From a virus, in the IMG/VR virus record IMGVR_UViG_3300044644_001314, positions 1 to 41,753 of that record: 41,753 nt of DNA; one strand, written 5' to 3'. The notes beneath the pieces are model-generated. The model made no database searches, was not told the origin of the DNA, and worked only from the letters and a program-made list of their open reading frames with translations. The position numbers were made by a program, and so were the translations under genes. Positions within the stretch are counted from its first letter, which is position 1; each line of letters opens with the position of its first letter. Below are positions 9,901 through 17,200 of this stretch, piece by piece.

Positions 9901-10894
9901 AGATGAATTAGATGCAATAGTTCAAGGTTATCAAAATGCTATTGATGCTATTGGTAGAATTAAAAGTCCTAAAATATTAGCTCTTGAGGAAATAGAAAAA
10001 CAAATGAGAGGATTTGTAGATAGCTTTGCTTCTAAAGCAGGATTATCAACAGTCTTTACTATATTACAAGATGGCTTAGATAAATACGGAGATAATTGGA
10101 AAGCTAAAACTGTAATGATAATGGAAGGTGTGCAAGAAATGTATAACTTTATATCTCAAGCATCACAGGCTAATTTTAATGAAGAATACGATAGACTTGA
10201 AAAACAAAAAAATATTACATTAGCATTTGCTGGAGATAATGCAGCTGCAAGAGAAGAAATAGAAAGACAATTTGAAGAAAAACGTAAACAAATAGCAAGG
10301 AGAGAAGCTAAAGCAAAAAAAGAACAAGCAATTATGAATATTGCTATTGATACAGCTCAAGCTATTATGGGTTTATGGGTTAAGCCAGGATTTCCTGCCG
10401 CTGTACCTTTAGCTATTGCAGTAGGAGCATTGGGAGCTGCTCAAATAGCTATGGTTGCATCACAACAGATTCCACAATATTGGAAAGGTACAGATAATGC
10501 AGAAGGCGGTTTAGCTTGGACACAAGAAAAAGGTCGAGAAATTATTACAGATAGTCAAGGTAGAGTTAAGAGTTTAGGTAGTGATAAAGGAGCTGAATTA
10601 ACAATGCTTTCTAAAGGAGATAAAGTATTTACTGCTGAAAAGTCTGCTATGATGTTTGATAATAGTTTAAATAGTATGCTATTGAATAATGGTATAGTTA
10701 TGCCTAAAATTGAAGTATCAATGGACACTAAAATATTAGGAAGTAAATTAGATAAACTATCAGATACAATAGCATCAAAAGAAAGTTTTACAATAGTTAG
10801 AGATGCTAAAGGCGAAAGAATATATCAACGTAAACAAAACGAACGTAAAGAATTATTAAATAACATTTTAAATGTAAAAACTTATGGGGTTTAA
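6998..10894 (+). CDS. Tail tape measure protein
   Basis: A 1298-aa protein, the longest in the window, that sets tail length and is probably ejected into the host envelope. Residues 1-110 are helical. Residues about 120-420 match the TP901-type tape measure core (PhageMin_Tail-like), including LSDLLGLAEIVAKKGV and GVATGDYLIRFTERLGAV. Hydrophobic, membrane-like segments lie near 428-455, 568-592 and 1134-1155. Residues about 600-1110 are Lys/Glu-rich coiled coil. The C-terminus carries GGLAWTQEKGREIITDSQG, a common end motif of tape measure proteins. A length of ~1300 residues predicts a tail of roughly 190-200 nm under the usual 1.5 Å per residue rule. It overlaps the next gene by 11 nt. Confidence 0.93.
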   Translation: MSEFIEFLSPQALAQLKEANTIVTELAKKIETINSFKAPKTPSGGDAAVKKMTSEYKIQAQTIERINELQKQSAQRLAQVGTESQGMFSKIGNGLKSVIQLFGVYSAAMMAHRAIVGTIGISSKLSDDLAQLSIYLKNSKEAADEVFESLKRIKTRTSLSDLLGLAEIVAKKGVAQNEIAGITAELDKLFLVLGEGLGNKEEATASIVKLISIFNTDGEITAGRIKDVGASLQYLTTSGVATGDYLIRFTERLGAVRSLTGQTMPEILGLGAGFEQLGIKAEVSANSTGQIIAKLLTDLPKYAKMANIPLEEFKSLMETNSTEGLIRFAEGIQKNSKSQEQFALKLKGAELQGVRVKSVLAEIAINGDLLRTKVEGATKAIKDVDNAFDSSSMKQKTFAATLDNIKKKFEEIISSKGVQDTFSNIAVAIYTLVAAIASIPFSAVLGGLSAWTTYKLLLNRTIIANSIAQVYNNLTTAKGILLRRITTASLAESTLAAQANIVTLTEQIAMQEVEIIATKKEIAANEALAVVLGQSIIERRALIATLETQVAAEEAVIVANKQLTASMTATGFGAIAVAIGLVVYGLYELLNAETAVERNRRELKQLEQDQAERLSRSNDATRKALDEKIALNEAANRRLVIDGKITNEKLLQNNKEYEIQAYKDLIADYNKRIEAAKKLQKDYENKLVFAAGPGKFNTKNRTDAQNAQDNYNKTQLALTKQKLQNDLKEAKKYQIELDKLLYKAIETPDGIDTKKGNGYKKQRIDLNFEEVESEYNLKLAILERKKAENSDTEEKSYEERLKMRLAYSEATIQIIDEQLKKELALNEFKKKEDLDKAEEAYNENKKNGYDDIKNTNEYIKAKADILKTFNNKNKIAAEKASQAINANQLSDLEFWKKIQYKKEDENLKLNKVINEGEIAKYKAIADNEKNTLLVREAAFQKYIQLEKDLLKAQMQSDLARAYTRGASQDELDAIVQGYQNAIDAIGRIKSPKILALEEIEKQMRGFVDSFASKAGLSTVFTILQDGLDKYGDNWKAKTVMIMEGVQEMYNFISQASQANFNEEYDRLEKQKNITLAFAGDNAAAREEIERQFEEKRKQIARREAKAKKEQAIMNIAIDTAQAIMGLWVKPGFPAAVPLAIAVGALGAAQIAMVASQQIPQYWKGTDNAEGGLAWTQEKGREIITDSQGRVKSLGSDKGAELTMLSKGDKVFTAEKSAMMFDNSLNSMLLNNGIVMPKIEVSMDTKILGSKLDKLSDTIASKESFTIVRDAKGERIYQRKQNERKELLNNILNVKTYGV

Positions 10895-13550
10895 GCACTA
10901 TTTAAACTTTTTATCGTTACCAAGTGTTGGTACTATTCAAATAGCAGAGCCAATAGGATTTGATGGAGCTTCTTATAAATTAAAGCAAGATGATAAACGT
11001 TTTGGTAGAGATATTATAATTGCCAATGAAGATACCGAACTTACATTTACAAGAGATTATTTTGAGCAAATTCAAATAACACAAATATTACCAAGTGGTG
11101 AAACTTTTAATTATGCAAGTCAAGGTTTTGATTACTTATTAGATATATTTAATAATGATGGATGGGAAGGTAAAGTAGAATATATAATTGAAAAAGATAA
11201 TATAAGTTTTACTACTGGCATATTTAGTTACTATACTTCTATTGTAGAATTTGATAATATAAAAGTTAAGATAATTCAAAATACTAATCGTGAAGTACTA
11301 AAACGATTAGAAGATACTGATATTGATGCTTTTAATAATAAGGCATTAGATGGTAGGGATATTAATCCTTGTGCTACTACTAATATACTTTTAAAAGCTA
11401 AGCCGATAGTTGAAAGTAGTCAATGGATAAATGAAACAAAAATATATAATTTTATAGGTGCTGGAAATGGTTTTAACCCTTTTAGACAAATAATAAAAAG
11501 TGGAATAAGAAATACAATAACCCCTTTTGAAGATCAAGTATCTTGGAATTTTACAGGATCAAACCCTTTTATAAATTTTAGTTATGTAGATGCAACAAGT
11601 TATTTGTCAGATATAACTATTAATTTTAAATTAAAAGGAACAGTTAATAGAAGCGGTGGTGCAGATATTAATAAAATTTATTTGTTTTGTTTTAAATGTA
11701 GACCAGCAGATTTTCAATTTAATTTTACAAATGCAGTTATTAGATATGAAATAGACTTTACTACTTTAACAACTGTAAATTTTGATACTGATTTCTCTAT
11801 AAACTTAAATAATATGGAAATTGGAGAAAGAATTTATTGTTACTTTTATTATTCAAGAATATTTAATGGTGGTAATATATCTATAAATTTTCAACAATCA
11901 GAATTTAACATTTCAGCTACTTCTACTTCCATAGATACTGTTGTAAAAGGAATAAGATTAATAGATTTAATAAAACACAATGTAAAATCCATTGTTGATA
12001 TTCCAGTTTATGCTCCTGATTATGATAAGGGTGGTGAACATTATGATAATTTTGCTTTTAATGGATTATTATTAGGTCAAATTACAGATAAGCCATTTTA
12101 TAATCAATTTAAGGATTTAATGAACATTCCAATGGAAACTTGTTCAGATTATCAATTAAATCCTAACAACATTGAAATATTGCCTTATGCTAATTTTTAT
12201 GAAGATATAGAATTAGCAGTATTTAATGAGTTGCCAAGTTTTACTTCTAACTCAATGTTTTCTAAACAATATACTTTAAAAAATGCAGAGTTTAAATACA
12301 ATAGGTCAAGTAGTGAAAGAGAAACAAACTCAGAAAACTCTATTGATGATGTTCATACTGAAACTCAAAAATTTATTACAGATAGTGTTGATGGTAGTTT
12401 AAAAGTAGAAATAAAACATATTAGAAGTGCATTTTTGATTGAACAAGCAAGACAAAGAGCATTTGAAAATCAAAAAACTACTTCTTTACAAAATGACGAT
12501 AATTTATTTATACTTAAATGTATAGCATTGCCTCCAGGTGGCGCAGGTACTTTTGGTGCTGTATTATTACAACAAAAAGATCCAATAACTAATAATTTAA
12601 AAATATTAAACAATAATGAAAATGGTTCAGGAATTGATTTTAATTGGACTTTATTAGGTTTTAAAGTTAATGATGCTTTCTTTATTGATGAAGGTCAAAA
12701 TCAAGGAACTTATATAGTAGTTTCAATAACAGCAACAGTATTAGAATTAGATAAAATTAGCGGAGTTCCGCCTTTTACTGGAGAAGAATTTATTAAATTA
12801 AGATGGTATTATACTGATGTTATTTTTACTAATCAAACTAATCAAACATATTCATTAATTGAAGGAATTGCTAATTCTAATGATTATTCTAATTTGGATT
12901 ATAGTTGGGGTAGAAACATTCAAAGATGGTATTCATATTTAGCAAGTGCTACTAAATTCAAACCTAACGATATAGTTAAAACAAGTTCATTCAAAATTAA
13001 TGGTAATTTAGTAACAAGAAAATCAACTGAAACTGAAAATGTTTCTGATAGTGCTGATATAAATAATAGTGATATTGCAAGTCTTAAAATATTAAATCCT
13101 TTTAATCATACTGTAAAAGTATATGCAGATTTTGCTACTGTAACTCAACTTATTGAAGATATTAGAGATTTAAAAGGGTATGTTTCTGTAAATCTTAATG
13201 ATGGCAGAATGATTAAAGGTTATATTCAAAATATGGATTATACATGGATTACAGAAGAATTAGATTTGGTTATTGAAGAAAAATTTATTAGTGATTATAT
13301 GCAAATAGATTTGACAGTTAACATAGATACCACAACTACTACAACTATCACTAATCCAAATTATCCAACAAAAACTGATTTAAAATCATTTCAAATTAAT
13401 AATATTTTTGTTACTTTGTACGATTCAGTAGATAATGAATTATATCCACCAACAAGATTTGTAAATATTAAGATAAATGGTGTGCAATATACTGACATAA
13501 CTTTGTTTTCTGATGCTTTGACTGAATTAATAAATGCACAAAATGAATGA
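10884..13550 (+). CDS. Distal tail / baseplate hub protein, putative
   Basis: An 888-aa protein encoded directly after the tape measure, where the distal tail and tail-hub proteins normally lie. The N-terminal ~130 residues (MGFKHYLNFLSLPSVG, FGRDIIIANEDTELTFTRDYF) form a beta-rich start seen in large Bacteroidota phage tail-tip proteins. The middle is beta-rich with scattered Cys, and a region near 460-520 (SKQYTLKNAEFKYNRSSSE) may be a hub-like segment. Overlaps of 11 nt upstream and 17 nt downstream tie it to the tail-tip transcription unit. I cannot separate Dit-like from Tal-like parts by eye. Confidence 0.6.
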   Translation: MGFKHYLNFLSLPSVGTIQIAEPIGFDGASYKLKQDDKRFGRDIIIANEDTELTFTRDYFEQIQITQILPSGETFNYASQGFDYLLDIFNNDGWEGKVEYIIEKDNISFTTGIFSYYTSIVEFDNIKVKIIQNTNREVLKRLEDTDIDAFNNKALDGRDINPCATTNILLKAKPIVESSQWINETKIYNFIGAGNGFNPFRQIIKSGIRNTITPFEDQVSWNFTGSNPFINFSYVDATSYLSDITINFKLKGTVNRSGGADINKIYLFCFKCRPADFQFNFTNAVIRYEIDFTTLTTVNFDTDFSINLNNMEIGERIYCYFYYSRIFNGGNISINFQQSEFNISATSTSIDTVVKGIRLIDLIKHNVKSIVDIPVYAPDYDKGGEHYDNFAFNGLLLGQITDKPFYNQFKDLMNIPMETCSDYQLNPNNIEILPYANFYEDIELAVFNELPSFTSNSMFSKQYTLKNAEFKYNRSSSERETNSENSIDDVHTETQKFITDSVDGSLKVEIKHIRSAFLIEQARQRAFENQKTTSLQNDDNLFILKCIALPPGGAGTFGAVLLQQKDPITNNLKILNNNENGSGIDFNWTLLGFKVNDAFFIDEGQNQGTYIVVSITATVLELDKISGVPPFTGEEFIKLRWYYTDVIFTNQTNQTYSLIEGIANSNDYSNLDYSWGRNIQRWYSYLASATKFKPNDIVKTSSFKINGNLVTRKSTETENVSDSADINNSDIASLKILNPFNHTVKVYADFATVTQLIEDIRDLKGYVSVNLNDGRMIKGYIQNMDYTWITEELDLVIEEKFISDYMQIDLTVNIDTTTTTTITNPNYPTKTDLKSFQINNIFVTLYDSVDNELYPPTRFVNIKINGVQYTDITLFSDALTELINAQNE

Positions 13551-14478
13551 TTTAAGTTTTATTCGGCTAGAGCCAAATTTTAATGATGCAAAGTATTTAA
13601 GAGCAAGTACAGCTGCAAAAATATTCTATAATGGACAAATAATACTTTGTCCTAATCAAACATATTTACAAACTACAAATTGTCCTTTAGGAATTGCTTT
13701 TGATGGTAACTATAAAGTTACTGTTATTGATTGTAATGATAATGAATTACAAAATATTACTTCTAATGTAGCTATTAATGAAAGAACTATTAATGGAGTT
13801 CAACAAATAGATTTTGAAATAGCAAACATTGGTGTTGATTATTATGCTAAAAATGTTTATTTAAAATTTAAGCATACTGTATCTAATTATGTTTGGTATT
13901 CAAATCCATTGCAAATAACTAATTATTTCGATGATGTAAGCTCAAGGTTCAATTATAAAAATGCAAATGATACTTATTATCAATCTATAACTTTAAAGTG
14001 TTTCTTTAGCGTTAATGATGCTGAAAGTAATTCAAATGAATATGTAACATACGAAGGTAAAAAAATTACTTCACGTTTAATTACAACTGAATTAGAGCAA
14101 TATTTTTTTGATAGTATTGATAACTTTACATTTAGAAGATTAAATAATTTATTAAGTAGAAACATAGTTTATATAAATGGCAATAGAATAACTAATAAGC
14201 AAACACTTGCAAGTAAAGCACGTGCAGGTGATACAAATATTTTTAGTCTTGATTTTAAGGTTGCTATTGATTATAATGATATATTTGTAGAAGAATTACA
14301 AATATTTGATCCATTTGAGTTAATAAATATAATACCATCAGGTCAATATACAAGTCAAATACCTGTTTATTCAAATAGAACATTTAATAATATATTTGCT
14401 TTACCATTTGGAAGTAATGGAGCAATAATTAACAATAAAAAATTTAATAACAAATTCTCTGATATATTCGGGGGTTAA
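13534..14478 (+). CDS. Tail-tip / baseplate protein, unknown family
   Basis: A 314-aa beta-rich protein (MHKMNDLSFIRLEPNFNDAKYLRA) that starts inside the end of the hub gene. The Met at residue 4 is an alternative start that shortens the overlap to 8 nt. It contains repeated strand patterns such as YYAKNVYLKFKHTVSNYVWYSNPLQIT, similar to fibronectin-like or other structural sandwiches, and ends in an Asn/Phe-rich tail (NNKKFNNKFSDIFGG). By position it is a baseplate component connecting the hub to the fibres. Precise function is not recognised. Confidence 0.6.
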   Translation: MHKMNDLSFIRLEPNFNDAKYLRASTAAKIFYNGQIILCPNQTYLQTTNCPLGIAFDGNYKVTVIDCNDNELQNITSNVAINERTINGVQQIDFEIANIGVDYYAKNVYLKFKHTVSNYVWYSNPLQITNYFDDVSSRFNYKNANDTYYQSITLKCFFSVNDAESNSNEYVTYEGKKITSRLITTELEQYFFDSIDNFTFRRLNNLLSRNIVYINGNRITNKQTLASKARAGDTNIFSLDFKVAIDYNDIFVEELQIFDPFELINIIPSGQYTSQIPVYSNRTFNNIFALPFGSNGAIINNKKFNNKFSDIFGG

Positions 14479-14490
14479 AAAATAAGAATT

Positions 14491-15624
14491 ATGCCAATTA
14501 ATCCAACAACATTAAAAGCGTTAATTGATACGCAAATCACAAACGAAACAGTAGATTTCGCAATTACACCAGCAGAAGTAGGTGGTCGTATGAAAGATAC
14601 TATTGATTATACAACAGAGCAAATTGCTGCAATTCCATCAGGACCAGCAGGTTCTCAAGGAGTTCAAGGACCAGCAGGTCCTATTGGACCAGTTGGACCA
14701 GCAGGATTAGAATGGCAAGGTTCATGGACATCAGGAACTTCTTACGTTGCAAATGATGCAGTAGGATATGATGGAGCTTCTTGGTTTTGTATCTTAGCAA
14801 CTTCGGGAACAACTACTCCTGATGTTGATACAACACATTGGGCATTATTAGCTTCTCAAGGTGCGCAAGGACCTCAAGGAGTACAAGGACCGACAGGCGC
14901 ACAAGGACCTGCTGGAAGCGGTGCAGCTTTAACAAATGCAAGTGCTGCTGGTGGAACTTTTAGTTCCCCAACACCAATAACTGTGGATGTTTTTACTACA
15001 GCTCTTACTAACAATTCTGATAATTATTATTCAGTTCCAAATTATACAAATGATCAAAGTAAAATAGGTAAAAAAATATATATTAGAAATAATACTTTTT
15101 ATGGCGCACAAATAAAAGGAGAGACTGGTGTAAACACAACATTTTACACACACACTACATATTTGGCTAATGGATATGAAACTTTCCAAAGTCCGTTGCT
15201 TTTAACAACAATGAGAAGTACCGAATTAATTTATTTAGGAAATATTGATGGATATGAAAGATGGTCCTCTCATTTATCATTTATGCCAAGAGATTTAACG
15301 ACAGGACAATTTGGAACAGTATCATTAGCTCTAATTAATTCATCTAATGTTAATAATGATATAAATGTAGTAACACCTAATAACGCTACTGATAATTACA
15401 TAAAATTATCTACAAGTAGAACTAATACTGGAGAATCAGTTATGGTTGTAAATGGTTCTAATACAATAGATATTAAATTATTACAATTACCATTATGGCA
15501 TTATACATTAATTGGATTAAATTATCAGACAGATCCTTATGTTATACCTGCTGGTAAAGCTGCAAGGTTTACTAAAGGACCATCGTCTTTTTACTTTGTA
15601 GCAGAAATAGTAAGTTATAATTAA
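14491..15624 (+). CDS. Collagen-like tail fibre with carbohydrate-binding module
   Basis: A 377-aa fibre protein. Residues 1-50 are a helical attachment domain. Two collagen-type Gly-X-Y stretches, at about 51-72 (GPAGSQGVQGPAGPIGPVG) and 123-143, flank a ~50-residue module with WQGSWTSGTSYVANDAVGYD and a final HWALL. That module resembles the chitin/carbohydrate-binding CBM5/12 fold often found in phage fibres. Residues 145-377 form a beta-rich distal part. The gene starts the receptor-binding region. Collagen-like repeats normally trimerise, so a trimeric fibre is expected; sugar binding is inferred from the module. Confidence 0.8.
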   Translation: MPINPTTLKALIDTQITNETVDFAITPAEVGGRMKDTIDYTTEQIAAIPSGPAGSQGVQGPAGPIGPVGPAGLEWQGSWTSGTSYVANDAVGYDGASWFCILATSGTTTPDVDTTHWALLASQGAQGPQGVQGPTGAQGPAGSGAALTNASAAGGTFSSPTPITVDVFTTALTNNSDNYYSVPNYTNDQSKIGKKIYIRNNTFYGAQIKGETGVNTTFYTHTTYLANGYETFQSPLLLTTMRSTELIYLGNIDGYERWSSHLSFMPRDLTTGQFGTVSLALINSSNVNNDINVVTPNNATDNYIKLSTSRTNTGESVMVVNGSNTIDIKLLQLPLWHYTLIGLNYQTDPYVIPAGKAARFTKGPSSFYFVAEIVSYN

Positions 15625-15626
15625 TA

Positions 15627-15950
15627 ATGAATTTTCCAAACGAAATAATAGGTACATTCAATAGAAATATTACTTTAGGAACAGGTTTTCTTAGAGTATA
15701 TAAAAACAATACATTATTTTTAACTTTTGATGAAAATGATATTGAAGTTGAAGATAATGTATTTACTATTGATGTAACAAATTTATTTCCTGACAATGGA
15801 GTTTATTATATTAACTTTACAACTGGTTTATTTATCAGTATATTTGGAGAAATTTATCCAGGCATAACAAATACAACAGATTGGTTATTTAGTATTGGAA
15901 ATGGTGAGTACGAAGTTTTAGAATATAGCAATGAATATTTAATAAATTAA
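15627..15950 (+). CDS. Small fibre-associated protein, unknown
   Basis: A 107-aa beta-rich protein (MNFPNEIIGTFNRNITLGTGFLRVYKNN) placed 2 nt after the collagen-like fibre and 3 nt before the next gene. The alternating aromatic/hydrophobic strands, DNGVYYINFTTGLF and the acidic C-terminus fit a small beta-sandwich. It resembles the short accessory domains that sit between fibre subunits, such as a fibre-joining or chaperone-like protein. No family recognised. Confidence 0.65.
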   Translation: MNFPNEIIGTFNRNITLGTGFLRVYKNNTLFLTFDENDIEVEDNVFTIDVTNLFPDNGVYYINFTTGLFISIFGEIYPGITNTTDWLFSIGNGEYEVLEYSNEYLIN

Positions 15951-15953
15951 AAA

Positions 15954-16370
15954 ATGGCAACAAAATCAGCTTTAATAAGCGCAGTAAATGGTTTTATAAC
16001 ATCAGTTGTAAACATAACCAAACATAGAAATTCTATGTTAGAAGTTATTAATGAACTTTACCCATTAAAAGTTTCTGATAATTCAACAGATGAAACATAT
16101 ACAACACAAACAAACCAAAACATAACTTATACTATTCAGATAGTAAAACAAGGCAGAAGCATTAGAATTAACGGCAGTTTTACATACGTTGGCGCACAGG
16201 CATTAAATCCTAATACTACAATATTTCAATTTAAAGATAGTGAGTTTAAAGGAGATACAAGTACATATTTAGGTACAAATATTAAATATGAACCTTATGC
16301 TTTAAAAACAACAAATAATATTACAACAGGCGCATATCAATTTTCAATAACAATTAGTTCAAATAATTAA
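15954..16370 (+). CDS. Small tail fibre / tip protein, putative
   Basis: A 138-aa protein. The N-terminal 35 residues (ALISAVNGFITSVVNITKHRNSMLEVINELYP) form a helical, possibly trimerising stretch. The remainder is beta-rich, with TIQIVKQGRSIRINGSFTYVGAQ and SFSITIS-like strands at the end, a pattern seen in small receptor-binding heads of phage fibres. The short gaps on both sides (3 and 2 nt) place it in the fibre operon. Function is inferred from fold pattern and position. Confidence 0.65.
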   Translation: MATKSALISAVNGFITSVVNITKHRNSMLEVINELYPLKVSDNSTDETYTTQTNQNITYTIQIVKQGRSIRINGSFTYVGAQALNPNTTIFQFKDSEFKGDTSTYLGTNIKYEPYALKTTNNITTGAYQFSITISSNN

Positions 16371-16372
16371 TT

Positions 16373-17200
16373 ATGTCAACAACAGCAGTAGTAATAACTC
16401 AAGAAACAGCAAGATATAGCGATAACTTATTAAATAAAAATTCTTGCTTTAATTATCCATTATCATGGAATATAGTTGATGGTGCAATTAATGGTACTGC
16501 ATCAAATTCTACATCAGAAAAATATAAAGGAAATAGATCTATTGAAATGACTTTTACAGGAAAAAATCCTTTTATATTTAATACAGGAGATGATAGGTTA
16601 AAAATAACAGTCGAAAAAACAGGAATATATGCATTGTCTTGGAGGCTTTACAAGCCAAATAATGATTTAAGTTGTAATTTTAATGTAAGAGTTTATGTTA
16701 ATGGGGTTTTATATCAGTATAATAACTTTGCTCAAATTATTTTTAACGATAATTTTTATGTAGATAAAATGTGGACTTGTTATGGACAATTTATTAATCT
16801 TAATAGTGGAGATGATGTTGATTTTGAGTTCGAGGCAGAAGGAGATATTATAAATGAAAAATTATTTTTTGATGGATTAAAACTTGAATATAATGATAGA
16901 ATTGTAGATATTGTTTCAACATATTCTTTACCAAACGATATAATTTTAGAACAAACAGAAACAATCGATGTTCCAAGTATTCCAAGTAATGATTTTGAAA
17001 AAGTATCAGTTACTTTAACAGGTGCAGAAATTGGAGATTATGTACAAATGACTTATCCTGCTGAATTAATATCTTTAGGTTTAATTGTAGGCTATCCAAT
17101 AGTAACAAATACAGACGAAGTTAGTTTCTTAATTTATAATCATACTGGTGGTGCTTTAAATCCAGCAAGTGGAACATACACTTTTAAAATAATAAAATGA
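16373..17200 (+). CDS. Jelly-roll tail protein (CBM4/9-like plus fibre C-terminal domain)
   Basis: A 275-aa two-domain protein. Residues about 15-180 (NLLNKNSCFNYPLSWNIVDG, YKGNRSIEMTFTG, SGDDVDFEFEAEGD, FFDGLKLEYNDR) have the order of a CBM4/9-like jelly-roll carbohydrate-binding domain. Residues about 195-275 (FEKVSVTLTGAEIGDYVQM ... NHTGGALNPASGTYTFKI) match a small beta domain found at the end of many phage tail fibres. It therefore probably helps recognise surface polysaccharide. The stop overlaps the next start by 4 nt (ATGA). Confidence 0.7.
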   Translation: MSTTAVVITQETARYSDNLLNKNSCFNYPLSWNIVDGAINGTASNSTSEKYKGNRSIEMTFTGKNPFIFNTGDDRLKITVEKTGIYALSWRLYKPNNDLSCNFNVRVYVNGVLYQYNNFAQIIFNDNFYVDKMWTCYGQFINLNSGDDVDFEFEAEGDIINEKLFFDGLKLEYNDRIVDIVSTYSLPNDIILEQTETIDVPSIPSNDFEKVSVTLTGAEIGDYVQMTYPAELISLGLIVGYPIVTNTDEVSFLIYNHTGGALNPASGTYTFKIIK